DNA of 64,000 nt from Methanomassiliicoccales archaeon. GTDB lineage: Archaea; Thermoplasmatota; Thermoplasmata; Methanomassiliicoccales; UBA472. The stretch spans positions 1-64,000 of the forward strand of contig DASXVU010000009.1 in the NCBI GenBank assembly GCA_036504055.1, given 5' to 3'. The translations under genes were made by a program, and so were the position numbers. Below, piece after piece: positions 8,056 to 17,334 of this stretch. The notes beneath the pieces were generated by a model, which made no database searches, was not told where the DNA came from, and saw only the letters and a program-made list of their open reading frames with translations. Every line of letters begins with the position of its first letter. Position 1 is the first letter of the stretch.

Positions 8056-11000
8056 ATGAAGGAACTCGCCTGCAGCGACAACATGAAGCGGTACTTCCAA
8101 GACATGTACCGCGAGAACGACCGTTGTTATGAGATAGCGAAGCTTGCGCGTCAGCAGGGCTATGATCCAGAAACGTTCGTGGAGATACCCCAGGCCGAGG
8201 ACCTGGCAGCCCGGGTGGAACAGCAGCTGTCCGACTGGCACGTGGAGGGTGTGGCCGACCGCATACGGGAGCTGAGCCTCACCCACGAAAGCCGGGAGGA
8301 GGTCTCGCTGCTGGTGGCCAAGGAGGTGGCCAAGTTCCCGGCCAAGACCCGGGAGGAGGCGCTCGACCGGGCGGTGCGGGTGGGACTTTCGGTGCTGACC
8401 GAGGGCATCCTGGTGGCGCCGATAGTCGGCATCGGGGCGGTCAAGATCGGGACCAATGGCGACGGCACCGAGTACGTTTCTGTTTTCTTTAACGGACCCA
8501 TCAGGGCGGCGGGAGGCACCGGCCAGGCAATGAGCGTCCTGATAGCGGACGTCGTTCGCAGAGAGTTCGGCATCGGCAGGTACATACCCACCTTCCAGGA
8601 GGTGGAACGCCTGAAGGAGGAGATCCCACTCTACAAGATGAAGCAGCATCTCCAGTATCTGCCGTCGAACGAGGAGATCGAGCTCATCTACAAGAACTGC
8701 CCAGTTTGCGTGGACGGAGAGAAGACCGAGGATGCCGAGATCTCCGGCTTCCGCGATCTGCCACGCATCGGGACCAACGCCGTCCGGGGAGGCGTGGCGC
8801 TGGTCATATCGGAAGGCCTTTGCCTGAAGGCACCGAAGCTGGAAAAGCATGTCAAGAACCTCAAGATGGACGGTTGGGACTTCATCTCCGAGTACAACAA
8901 GATGAAGAAAGGTTCCGGAGAGAAGGGCGACAACAAGGTAAAGCCGGACTACAAGTACCTCAAGGACATGCTGGCTGGCCGTCCGGTGCTGAGCCATCCG
9001 TCACGGCCCGGCGGGCTGCGGCTGCGATACGGCAGGGGAAGGACGACCGGACTGGCCGCACTGGCCGTTAGCCCGGCCACCATGAGGGCGGTGGATGACT
9101 TCCTGGCCATCGGCACCCAGATCAAGATCGAGCGGCCGGGGAAAGCGGGGGCGATCACCCCGTGCGATTCGATCGAAGGACCGATCCTTCTGCTCAAGAG
9201 CGGCGACCTTATCCAGGCGAACACCATGGCCGAGGCCGACGCGGTAAAGACAGAGATCGTGGAGATCGTCGATCTGGGGGAGGTCCTTCTCCCGTTCGGA
9301 GAGTTCGTGGAGAACAACCACGTCCTGGTACAGGGCGATTATGCCATCGAATGGTATAAACAGGAGCTCCTGGCGGCGAGCGAATGGCAGCTTCCCGATG
9401 ACTGGCTGGACCCGCCCACGTTCGAGAGGGCGCTGGAGATATCCAAGAAGTACCGGGTCCCGCTCCATCCGAAATACAACCTCTTCTGGTATGACATCAA
9501 GGTCCAGGAACTGGCGGCTCTGCGCGAACACCTCCTCAGGGAGGGCAAATGGATCAACCGGTCCCTGGCAGTTCGCATCGAGCCGGGCACGAAACGCACC
9601 ATAGAGAACCTGGGCGCATTGCATACGGTCTACGGCGATGACCTTATCCTCACCAGGTACGCCATGCCGCTCCTGGCCGGACTGGGGCTGGGCGTGGAGG
9701 GCGAGAGGGTGGTGGCCAGGTCAGAACTGGCCGGGGAGAGCTCCCTGGACGCCGTTTCCGCCGCCATGGGCGTGACCGTGAGGGCCAGGGCCGTGACCCG
9801 CATCGGCACCAGGATGGCGCGTCCGGAGAAGGCCAAGGAAAGGCTGCTCAGCCCGCCCCCCCATGCATTGTTCCCAGTGGGGACTGCCGGAGGAGCCCAG
9901 CGGTTCATCGACACGGTCGCCCGCTCGGCCCAGTCGGAGAAGAGGGACGAGAACGGAAGAACATACTCAAGGAAGAAGGCGGGAGCGGTCAACGCATCGG
10001 TCGGTGTGCGGGTGTGCCCGGAATGCGGTGCCAACACCATACTCTGCCGTTGCGACTGCGGCGCCCATACCGTCCCGCGTGAGAAGCCGCAGGTCCAATC
10101 CATCCCGGTGGACGAACTGCTGGAGAAGGCTGCCGAAAGGGTCAACGAACCGATGCCAGAGAAGTTGAAGGGAGTGATCGGGCTGATCTCCAAGAACCGC
10201 ACCCCGGAACCGCTGGAGAAAGGCATCCTCAGGTGGAAACATGGAATCCATGTGAACAAGGACGGCACCATCCGTTACGACATGACCGACGTGCCCCTGA
10301 CCCACTTCCGCCCGCGGGAGATCGGTCTTTCGCTGGAGAGGGCGAAGCTGCTCGGATATGACCGTGACGCACACGGCTATCCGCTGACCGACGGGGAACA
10401 GGTCTGCGAGCTGAGGGTCCAGGACATCGTCCCGGCGAAGGTCTGCGGCGATTACCTGGTGAAGGTCGCCGATTTCGTGGACGACGAGCTGGAGAAGTTC
10501 TATGGCCAGCCCCGCTATTACAACGCCCGGACCAGGGAGGACCTGATCGGAGCGTTGGCGATCGGCCTGGCCCCGCACACCTCCGGCGGCATCCTGTGCC
10601 GCATCATCGGGTTCACCGAGGCCCACGTATGCTATGGGCATCCGTTCTTCCATGCTGCCAAGAGACGTAACGCGGACGGGGACGAGGACAGCGTCTCATT
10701 GCTGCTGGACGGCCTCCTGAACTTCTCCCGGGAGTACCTTCCGGATTCCCGCGGCGGCCTAATGGACGCCCCGCTGGTGCTGGCCACCAGGCTCGACCCG
10801 AACGAGATCGACAAGGAGGCGCACAACGTGGACGTGCTCTGGGAATACCCCCTGGCGTTCTACGAGGCAACCATGGCCATGAAGGCCCCGAAGGAGGTCC
10901 AGGACAGCATGGACCTGGTCGGCGGGCGCATCAAATCATTGCTGCAATACGAGGGATTCGGATACACCCATGACACCAACGATATCGCCGAAGGTCCGGT

Positions 11001-11595
11001 CTTCAGCGCCTACAAGACGCTCGGATCGATGATGAACAAGCTCCAGGCCCAGTTCGTGCTGGCCAAGGAGATCAGGGCGATAGACAAGATGGATGTGGCA
11101 CACCGCATCGTCACCAAGCATTTCATGCCCGACCTCATCGGCAACCTGGGCGCGTTCTCCGGACAGAAGGTCCGCTGCACCAAATGCGGACACATCTACC
11201 GCCGGGTTCCGCTGACCGGCCGGTGCTATTGCGGCAACAACCTGACCATGACGGTGGCCGAGGGCAGCGTCAAGAAATATCTCAGGATCACCAAGCTGAT
11301 CGGCAAGGAATATGGCCTCCCGAACTACACCAGGCAGCGCATCGGATTGATGGAGAGCTCGATCCAGTCGATGTTCGGCGGGGAGATCGACGACGAGGAA
11401 ATCTCGATCGACGACTTCATCCTGGAGAAGGAGAACGCCAAGCTGAAGGGCAAGAAGAAGTCGAACATGGTCTGCTCCCTGGACATCTATGACGGGGCTG
11501 GCTGCGAGGCGGAGCCGGCATCGGAGGAGAGCATCGACGATTTCTCCGCAGAGGAGCCGGAGGAAACGGACGAAAGCCCCAGGCTGGATGATTGA
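8056..11595 (+). CDS. polC: DNA polymerase II (family D) large subunit DP2
   Basis: 1,179 residues, the catalytic subunit of the archaeal replicative DNA polymerase D, which pairs with the DP1 exonuclease subunit (not in this window). The catalytic acidic motif NADGDED lies near residues 872-878. Zinc-binding clusters appear as CPECG with CRCDCG near 654-668 and CTKCGH with CYCG near 1041-1060. The length is that of an intein-free DP2; several archaeal homologues carry an intein at the active site and this one does not. The C-terminal ~35 residues are acidic. The gene converges on rpoD. Confidence 0.97.
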   Translation: MKELACSDNMKRYFQDMYRENDRCYEIAKLARQQGYDPETFVEIPQAEDLAARVEQQLSDWHVEGVADRIRELSLTHESREEVSLLVAKEVAKFPAKTREEALDRAVRVGLSVLTEGILVAPIVGIGAVKIGTNGDGTEYVSVFFNGPIRAAGGTGQAMSVLIADVVRREFGIGRYIPTFQEVERLKEEIPLYKMKQHLQYLPSNEEIELIYKNCPVCVDGEKTEDAEISGFRDLPRIGTNAVRGGVALVISEGLCLKAPKLEKHVKNLKMDGWDFISEYNKMKKGSGEKGDNKVKPDYKYLKDMLAGRPVLSHPSRPGGLRLRYGRGRTTGLAALAVSPATMRAVDDFLAIGTQIKIERPGKAGAITPCDSIEGPILLLKSGDLIQANTMAEADAVKTEIVEIVDLGEVLLPFGEFVENNHVLVQGDYAIEWYKQELLAASEWQLPDDWLDPPTFERALEISKKYRVPLHPKYNLFWYDIKVQELAALREHLLREGKWINRSLAVRIEPGTKRTIENLGALHTVYGDDLILTRYAMPLLAGLGLGVEGERVVARSELAGESSLDAVSAAMGVTVRARAVTRIGTRMARPEKAKERLLSPPPHALFPVGTAGGAQRFIDTVARSAQSEKRDENGRTYSRKKAGAVNASVGVRVCPECGANTILCRCDCGAHTVPREKPQVQSIPVDELLEKAAERVNEPMPEKLKGVIGLISKNRTPEPLEKGILRWKHGIHVNKDGTIRYDMTDVPLTHFRPREIGLSLERAKLLGYDRDAHGYPLTDGEQVCELRVQDIVPAKVCGDYLVKVADFVDDELEKFYGQPRYYNARTREDLIGALAIGLAPHTSGGILCRIIGFTEAHVCYGHPFFHAAKRRNADGDEDSVSLLLDGLLNFSREYLPDSRGGLMDAPLVLATRLDPNEIDKEAHNVDVLWEYPLAFYEATMAMKAPKEVQDSMDLVGGRIKSLLQYEGFGYTHDTNDIAEGPVFSAYKTLGSMMNKLQAQFVLAKEIRAIDKMDVAHRIVTKHFMPDLIGNLGAFSGQKVRCTKCGHIYRRVPLTGRCYCGNNLTMTVAEGSVKKYLRITKLIGKEYGLPNYTRQRIGLMESSIQSMFGGEIDDEEISIDDFILEKENAKLKGKKKSNMVCSLDIYDGAGCEAEPASEESIDDFSAEEPEETDESPRLDD

Positions 11596-11635
11596 GAGTA
11601 TCCAGAAAAAATGAGGAAAATGGGGTTTGAATGGT

Positions 11636-12478
11636 TTAGGCCGCTTCCAAGGTGGAGACGAGCTCGCGGAAATCCTCGAACTTCTGTTCCAGGATCGCGA
11701 GCGCCTTCACCAGTGCCTGCTTGGCGGTGACCGAACCGTCCGTTTCGAACTCGAACACGAACTTGCTCTTGTCCCCTTCGACCTTGACCGCCTGGTTGTT
11801 CTTGCATACGTCGACGCAGGCCATGCACATGGTGCAAGAGACCTCGTTCTCGACCGTGACCTTGCCGTCCTTCTTGGTGAAGATCTTCTTCGGGCAGACA
11901 TCGATGCATGCCCCGCCATTGTCGCACTTGGACATGTCGATCTTGACGCTTGGCAGGTACTTGTAGCCGACACCCGAGGTGGCTTGCCACTTGGCATGCT
12001 TCTTTCCGATGCCCAGTTCGGCCGAGGCATATACCAGGATGGCCTGCCCGGCCCCCAACCTCACGATCGGGATGAGCTGGTCCTTGACCCGGTAATCTTC
12101 GGAACCGAGCGGCTCCAGGTCGCCTGAGTACACTTCGCACGGTCCCTTCTTGTTGAGGGAGTACATGATGGTGCAGCTCGGACATCCTTCCCCGGCGCAT
12201 GTACAGGCGTCCTTGGGCACGAACAGGCTTGGATCGGAGGGGATCGGCACGAGACCCAGCCGGTGCGACACGATCTCGTCGAACAGGGGGCTGACGCTCT
12301 CGAACTCGTTCCCTTCCTCGTCCCGTATCGGTCCGAGGTGGAACTCCACAGTCTCGATGGCCATCTTCGGGATCTCGGAGATGAGCACCCGGCGGAGTGC
12401 GTTGGCCTCCTCCGGGCTGGAGTCCGAGACCAGGAACTTGGCCTGGTGTTCGGTCATCTCGATTATCTTCACGTCCAT
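11636..12478 (-). CDS. rpoD: DNA-directed RNA polymerase subunit D with ferredoxin-like insert
   Basis: 280 residues, the archaeal counterpart of bacterial alpha / eukaryotic Rpb3, which nucleates RNA polymerase assembly with subunit L. A cysteine set at 92, 94, 99 and 102 (CTCAGEGCPSC) precedes the Fe-S domain. In the Fe-S domain the first motif has cysteines at 185, 191 and 195, so the usual second cysteine is replaced by glycine. The second motif, CTMCMACVDVC at 215-225, is complete. The gene is last in rps13-rps4-rps11-rpoD. The rpl18e-rpl13-rps9 genes that often follow are absent here. Confidence 0.97.
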   Translation of the reverse strand: MDVKIIEMTEHQAKFLVSDSSPEEANALRRVLISEIPKMAIETVEFHLGPIRDEEGNEFESVSPLFDEIVSHRLGLVPIPSDPSLFVPKDACTCAGEGCPSCTIMYSLNKKGPCEVYSGDLEPLGSEDYRVKDQLIPIVRLGAGQAILVYASAELGIGKKHAKWQATSGVGYKYLPSVKIDMSKCDNGGACIDVCPKKIFTKKDGKVTVENEVSCTMCMACVDVCKNNQAVKVEGDKSKFVFEFETDGSVTAKQALVKALAILEQKFEDFRELVSTLEAA

Positions 12479-12490
12479 GTTTGGAACCTC

Positions 12491-12874
12491 TTACACCCTT
12501 CTTCCCCTGCGGCCACCCTTCTTCTTGGTGCCATCATGCGGGACCGGAGTGACATCCTCGATGCGGCCGATCTTCATGCCGGCACGGGCCAGTGCCCGGA
12601 TCGCTGCCTGAGCGCCCGGACCGGGCGAGGCGGACTTGTTTCCACCAGGAGCGCGCACCTTGACGTGTATGCCCTCGATGCCCTTCTCCTTGGCGATCTC
12701 GGCGACCCTCTCCGCTGCCCTCATGGCCGCGTACGGCGAGGATTCGTCCTTGGCCTGCTTCACGACCATACCGCCAGTGGCCTTGGTTATGGTCTCTGCA
12801 CCGGTTATGTCCGTGAGCGTTATTATTATGTTGTTGTAGCTCGCGAAGACGTTGGCTATGCCCCATTTGCCCAT
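12491..12874 (-). CDS. rps11: 30S ribosomal protein S11
   Basis: 127 residues, platform protein of the small subunit. The diagnostic segment [17 protein letters not shown] lies near the N-terminus and the basic [11 protein letters not shown] tail at the C-terminus. It starts immediately after the S4 stop codon and is followed 12 bases later by rpoD, so it lies inside a tight operon. Confidence 0.98.
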   Translation of the reverse strand: MGKWGIANVFASYNNIIITLTDITGAETITKATGGMVVKQAKDESSPYAAMRAAERVAEIAKEKGIEGIHVKVRAPGGNKSASPGPGAQAAIRALARAGMKIGRIEDVTPVPHDGTKKKGGRRGRRV

Positions 12875-13609
12875 TTACTGTACCCCCTTGTCCTCTGGTA
12901 GGTCGAGCGGGACGGCCGGCGCGTTGACCGTTGCGGCTGCGACGGCTGCCTCCCTCGGGACCTTCTTGACGAACTTCGGCTTGCCGAAGCCGCCTCCGCC
13001 CCTGCCTCCGAACTTGCCGCCTCTCCGGTCCTCGAACTGCGGCTCCCTCTTGGGCTTCTTGGCGCGCAGCTCCAGGGCTTCCTGCTGCGAGATGCGCAGC
13101 GGGTGGGTGTCGTTGGCGATGGGCGAGCGTGGGTTGATGACGATCTTGTCCTCTTCCCCGCGGGTCACTATGTAGCCCGGTATGGTGACCTTGCGGTCGT
13201 CGATGGCCACGTGTCCGTGGATGATGAACTGGCGTGCCTGACCGGGGGTGATGGCGAATCCCTTGCGCATCACGATGGTCTGGAGCCGGCGCTCGAGCAT
13301 GGACTTGGTCTGTAGACCGAGCACATCGTCGAGGGTGGCGCCCTCCATCGGCAGGAGGCCTATCCTGGCGCAGCTGGTCAGCAGGTTCCTGGCCTCAAGC
13401 TTGGCCTGCTCCTCGCCGGTCCTGGTCCGGGCCTGGAGGTCCCTGGACTGCTTCCTCAGGTTCCTGACCTGGGTCTTTGCCTTCCAAAGCTCCCTCTTGT
13501 TCTTCAGGCCGTACTCCTTGACAACGATGGCCTCTTCCTTGATGCGCTCGCCCTGCCACGGGTGGGAGGGCGTGTTAAAGGCCTTGCGTGGAAATTTAGG
13601 GTCTCCCAT
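12875..13609 (-). CDS. rps4: 30S ribosomal protein S4 with C-terminal extension
   Basis: 244 residues. The first ~180 are archaeal S4, including the S4 RNA-binding domain with LERRLQTIVMRKGFA and the HGHVAIDDRKVTIPGYIV segment. About 55 further residues (from about 185) are rich in Gly, Arg, Lys, Ala and Pro, and unusual compared with compact archaeal S4. S4 nucleates 30S assembly and is an autoregulator of the alpha operon in bacteria. Here the gene lies in the matching operon. Confidence 0.97.
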   Translation of the reverse strand: MGDPKFPRKAFNTPSHPWQGERIKEEAIVVKEYGLKNKRELWKAKTQVRNLRKQSRDLQARTRTGEEQAKLEARNLLTSCARIGLLPMEGATLDDVLGLQTKSMLERRLQTIVMRKGFAITPGQARQFIIHGHVAIDDRKVTIPGYIVTRGEEDKIVINPRSPIANDTHPLRISQQEALELRAKKPKREPQFEDRRGGKFGGRGGGGFGKPKFVKKVPREAAVAAATVNAPAVPLDLPEDKGVQ

Positions 13610-13618
13610 AGTAACACC

Positions 13619-14332
13619 TTATTTCTTGACTTCCTTCGGCGCTGCTGCGGCTGCCGATTGGGCGGCTGATGGTGCCGACTTCTTCTCGCCCTTGTCGCCC
13701 TTGTCCTCGCTGCCGCCTCCCTGTTGGAGCCGCTGCCTCATGACACCGAGGGTAAGTCCGGTCCTTCCGTTCGACCTAGTGCGCTGGCCACGGACCTTCT
13801 GGCCCGTCTCGTGCCTTACGCCGCGGTAGGTCTTGATCATCTTCATGCGGTTGATATCGTCCTTCAGCATGACGTCCTGGTCGATGCCGACCACGTGCAT
13901 GTCGTCACCGGTCTCGAGGTCGTTCTGCCGGTTGATGGCCCATGTGGGCGCGAAATCGGCGTAGGTGGAGATGAGGTTCTCCATCTCTTCGATCTTCTCG
14001 TCGCTGATGTTACCGATCTTCTCGTTCCTGGGGACGTTCGCCTTCTTGACGATGATATCGGCGACCCGGTTACCGACGCCCTTCACTCCCTGAATGGCGA
14101 TGATGACCGTCTTCTCCCCGTCCAGGTCGGTGTTGACGATACGGACGATGTATTTGAAATTGGCATTCTCATGCTTGATGATGGCCTTGGTCGGCTCCTT
14201 CTTCTCGACGACTTCCGCCTTCGGGGCCTTATCATCCTTCTTATGGCCTTCCTTGCCCTTCTTCTCTTCCTTCTGGGGCTTCTCGGCCTTTTGCGACTCT
14301 TCGGTCTTTGGTTCTTTTTCCTTGTCAGCCAA
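13619..14332 (-). CDS. rps13: 30S ribosomal protein S13 with long charged N-terminus
   Basis: 237 residues, against roughly 150 for a typical archaeal S13. Residues 1-55 are a Lys/Glu-rich low-complexity tail, the S13 core spans about 56-200 (IRIVNTDLDGEKTV-like start, GVKGVGNRVADII, TYRGVRHETGQKVRGQRT), and the end is Ser/Ala/Lys-rich. The start is TTG at 14332, with GGAGG 7 bases upstream. An ATG farther upstream at 14428 would read through the structured leader and lacks support. It is the first gene of the rps13-rps4-rps11-rpoD operon. Confidence 0.93.
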   Translation of the reverse strand: MADKEKEPKTEESQKAEKPQKEEKKGKEGHKKDDKAPKAEVVEKKEPTKAIIKHENANFKYIVRIVNTDLDGEKTVIIAIQGVKGVGNRVADIIVKKANVPRNEKIGNISDEKIEEMENLISTYADFAPTWAINRQNDLETGDDMHVVGIDQDVMLKDDINRMKMIKTYRGVRHETGQKVRGQRTRSNGRTGLTLGVMRQRLQQGGGSEDKGDKGEKKSAPSAAQSAAAAAPKEVKK

Positions 14333-14505
14333 AGGTATTCCTCCGGTGTACTGCAGATCCAATGATTCTGAATCTCCCCTCTTTGGAGTATCTCCACGAC
14401 GCTCAAACGCGCCGGGTACAGTTCCCATCTCTGGATAGGGGTCCAGTCCGGGAACCGATCGCTCTCAGGAGCGACCGCTCCGAGCACATTAGGTGCTCTG
14501 GTAGG
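14333..14505 (-). promoter_or_regulatory. hairpin-rich 5' leader of the rps13 operon
   Basis: About 170 untranslated bases separate the TATA box from the rps13 TTG. They contain GAGCAC/GTGCTC (14482-14498); GGAGC/GCTCC (14468-14481), which competes with TCGCTC/GAGCGA (14459-14474); a two-stem hairpin GTTCCC/GGGAAC enclosing CTGGA/TCCAG (14421-14455); and TGGAG/CTCCA (14384-14396). Such long structured leaders are unusual in archaea. An r-protein autoregulatory element is the natural hypothesis, by analogy with the S4-regulated bacterial alpha operon. Confidence 0.55.
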
Positions 14506-14525
14506 ACTCAGTCAAGATATCGGTC

Positions 14526-14560
14526 GTATATAAGGTTTCCCAGGACACGAACGTCCTGGG
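14526..14560 (-). promoter_or_regulatory. rps13 operon promoter with adjoining perfect palindrome
   Basis: On the minus strand a CCTTATATAC TATA box (14526-14535) lies directly downstream of an 8-base perfect inverted repeat, CCCAGGAC/GTCCTGGG with a 6-base spacer (14539-14560). The repeat also lies 26 bases after the alaS stop codon. It could be the 3' end hairpin of alaS mRNA or a protein-binding site touching the TFB recognition element. Confidence 0.55.
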
Positions 14561-14585
14561 AGGGGACAGGAATATTTGCTGGAGC

Positions 14586-17264
14586 TCATTTCCGGCACAT
14601 GGTGCGCAGGATCTCTGGCACCTTGTCGAACGTGTCGTGCAGCCTCTCCGGATCTCCGCCTCCGCCAGTGGCATATTCCTTCTTCCCGCCGCCGCCCCCG
14701 CCGACCAGCTTCATGATCTCCTTCAGTGCCGCACGGCAGTCGACATCGACGTCGGCGCTCTTGGAGACGAACACCTTGGCGCTCTTCTCCTTGACCCCGA
14801 TGACGGCGATGACGTTGCTCATGCCAGAAAGGATCTTGGACAGCTGCTCTGGGTCCTCCTCGCCCTCGGCGATGTGCACCACGACGCGCGTGTCCCCGAG
14901 CATGACGGCCGCCGATGCCAGCTGCTTCGCCTTCATCTCGGTGTACACGCCGGCGAACTGGTCCATGCGCTTCTTCTGGTCCCTCAGGTCGGCGTTCAGC
15001 CGGTCCACGCTCTCGGCGATCTTGTCCGGGGTGGTGTTCAGCCGCTCGACCAGGTCCTCCACGATGTCCTTGTCCTTCTGGATCTCCCTTACCGCGGCCA
15101 TGCCGGCGGTGTACTCGATCCTGACTATGCCATCCTGGATCCTGTGCGTCCGACGTATCCGGACCGGACCGACCATGCCGGTGTGGCTGCAATGCAGCCC
15201 GCCGCATGCCTCTGCATCCAGTCCGACGACCTCCACCACCCGGATGATCTTGCCCGGGACCGCCCCTCCCTGATAGAGCCGGTAGCCGTGCAGCCTCTCC
15301 GCCACGTCCCTCTGCATGAACCCGATGTTGATCCTCAGGTCCTCCAGGACCACCTTGTTCACGTCGCGTTCCAGCTGGTCGCGCTGCTGCACGCTGAGGT
15401 TCTCGAAGTGGGTGATGTCCAGACGCGCTTCCTCGACCGCCTTGTGCGCCCCCGCCTGCCACACATGGTTCCCGAACAGGCTCCGGGCGCAGCCGTTGAT
15501 CAGGTGCGCGGCGGTATGGTGCCGCATCAGCTGGAGACGCCTTTCCTTGTCTATGTGTCCCTTGACCGTCTCGCCGATCTTCGGCGTCGGTCCGTCGATG
15601 AAGTGCATGATGGCGGTCTTGGCCTTGATCACCTTTGTGACCTTGTGGCCGTTGAGAACGCCCAGGTCCCATTCCTGGCCGCCGCCCTCCGGATAGAAGG
15701 CGGTCTGGTCCAGCACGATGCCGCCGTTGTAGATGGCGATGACCTTGCCCTCGAACTCGGTCAGCTCAGCGTCCTCGTAGTAGAGCATGCGGGTGTTGGG
15801 CATGCTCTCCGGGAACTCCTCCTTCCTGACCGTTTCAGCCTCGGGCTTCTCGTGCTTCTTGGCGACCTGCATATAGAAGTTGTCCGGGACATCGATCTGG
15901 TCGGGAGCGAACTCCTTGGCGATCTCCGGATTCAGCCCATGCGAGTCATAGAGGTCTATGAGCTTGTCGATGGCCAGCTTCTCCCCGGGCTTCAGGTCCT
16001 TGGTCATCCGGGACACCAGCTGCTTGCCGCGTCCCAACGTCTCATAGTACCGGCCTTCCTCGACCTGCACCAGGTTCATGATGTCTTCGCGGTTCGCGTA
16101 CAGCTCGGGGAATATCGGCCCGAAGTAATCGATCTGCTTGCTGACCATGTCGGCCAGCCTGACATCGATGCCCAGCGTCCGGATCGAACGGAGCGCGCGG
16201 CGCACCAGCATCCGGGCGAAATAGCCTTCGCGGACGTTCGACGGAACCACGCCGTCGTTCAGGAGCATCATCAACGCCCGCGAATGGTCGCAGACCACGT
16301 AGATGTCCTCCAGCGGCGTCACTATCTTCATCAGCTCCTCATAGCTGATCCCGATCCTTGCGGCCGTCATCTCACGGATGCGCCGGACGTCGGCGGCGGT
16401 CTTCATGTTGGTGGCGCCGGCCACCTTGCTGTACTCGGTGAGCACCGGCGAATCGGACGTGACGCCCACGATGTCCTTCAGGTCCTGCAGGACCGGTCCG
16501 AACACCGCCTCATACGCGGACGACTTGCCCTGGGAGACCCAGCAGATGCGCTCCAGCCCGTAGCCGGTATCGACCACGGTCATGTTCATCGGCTTGCGGC
16601 CCTCGGGCGTGTCCCGGTACATCATGAATACGAGCGTAGCGACCTCGACGCCGTCCAGAATGACCTCTACGCAGGGACCGGCGTTTCCACCGCCCTCCCA
16701 CCACTCCTCGATGTAGCGCATCTTCTTCGGGTCGGTGCCCAGGCTCTCGGCGAAGAACCGGTGGCACAGCTCGACCGTCCGGTCCTTGAAATATATCTCC
16801 TTGCCCTCCTTGTTGAAGGCATGGTGCGCGCACATCTCGAAGAAGGTGAAGTGCCTGCCGGTCTTTCCGACGTTGTCGATGTCATTGAACCGGACGCAGG
16901 TCTGGGAGATGGTGAGCGGGTTGGCCGGCGGATCGATGACCCCGTTCAGCACCCATGGCTGGAAATCGTAGATGGATGCCTGGGTGAAGAAGACATCGTC
17001 CCTCCAGCGGGCCACTATCGGGTAGCGCTTGACCCGCCCATGACCGTTCTGTTCCATGAATCCCAGGTAGGCCTCCCTGGTCTCGTGGAGGGTCAGGACC
17101 TTGTTCATCGGAGAGTTGCCTATGAATGTGTATTCCTCGCACGGCGGCTCCCCGCAGGAAGGCCAATCGCCGAGGCTCCAGAAATGACGCCCGCACTTGG
17201 GGCATTGCTTCCTGATAAATCCATTGTCCAGGAAGAACTTGAGATCGAACTCTGAAGCGGTCAT
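14586..17264 (-). CDS. alaS: alanyl-tRNA synthetase, archaeal type
   Basis: 892 residues. Charges tRNA-Ala, recognising the G3-U70 pair that is present in the tRNA-Ala at 44492. It has the archaeal N-terminal zinc cluster (CPKCG near residue 18, then CGEPPCEE), the catalytic class II core with FTFFEMCAHHAFN, the editing domain with HTAAH near 580 and CGGLHCSHTG near 690, and the glycine-rich C-terminal DHHA1-type region (GGGGGGKKEYATGGGG). The length is normal. The gene precedes the rps13 operon on the same strand. Confidence 0.97.
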   Translation of the reverse strand: MTASEFDLKFFLDNGFIRKQCPKCGRHFWSLGDWPSCGEPPCEEYTFIGNSPMNKVLTLHETREAYLGFMEQNGHGRVKRYPIVARWRDDVFFTQASIYDFQPWVLNGVIDPPANPLTISQTCVRFNDIDNVGKTGRHFTFFEMCAHHAFNKEGKEIYFKDRTVELCHRFFAESLGTDPKKMRYIEEWWEGGGNAGPCVEVILDGVEVATLVFMMYRDTPEGRKPMNMTVVDTGYGLERICWVSQGKSSAYEAVFGPVLQDLKDIVGVTSDSPVLTEYSKVAGATNMKTAADVRRIREMTAARIGISYEELMKIVTPLEDIYVVCDHSRALMMLLNDGVVPSNVREGYFARMLVRRALRSIRTLGIDVRLADMVSKQIDYFGPIFPELYANREDIMNLVQVEEGRYYETLGRGKQLVSRMTKDLKPGEKLAIDKLIDLYDSHGLNPEIAKEFAPDQIDVPDNFYMQVAKKHEKPEAETVRKEEFPESMPNTRMLYYEDAELTEFEGKVIAIYNGGIVLDQTAFYPEGGGQEWDLGVLNGHKVTKVIKAKTAIMHFIDGPTPKIGETVKGHIDKERRLQLMRHHTAAHLINGCARSLFGNHVWQAGAHKAVEEARLDITHFENLSVQQRDQLERDVNKVVLEDLRINIGFMQRDVAERLHGYRLYQGGAVPGKIIRVVEVVGLDAEACGGLHCSHTGMVGPVRIRRTHRIQDGIVRIEYTAGMAAVREIQKDKDIVEDLVERLNTTPDKIAESVDRLNADLRDQKKRMDQFAGVYTEMKAKQLASAAVMLGDTRVVVHIAEGEEDPEQLSKILSGMSNVIAVIGVKEKSAKVFVSKSADVDVDCRAALKEIMKLVGGGGGGKKEYATGGGGDPERLHDTFDKVPEILRTMCRK

Positions 17265-17334
17265 CGCCGCATTATGAGACGGTTCTTATATGAACTTTAT
17301 TCACTGTGGGTCAGGCCAAGACGGATGACCGGAT

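Noticed and set aside
8056-11595. Possible intein in DNA polymerase D large subunit
   Set aside because: The protein has normal length and no intein splice motifs interrupt the NADGDED region.
14341-14505. The rps13 leader as a tRNA (including tRNA-Pyl)
   Set aside because: No T arm of the GGTTCRANTCC type and no acceptor pairing; the hairpins do not form a cloverleaf.
14637-17255. An 872-codon open frame on the plus strand opposite alaS
   Set aside because: It is the antisense of a clear AlaRS gene, lacks recognisable motifs and reflects high GC content.
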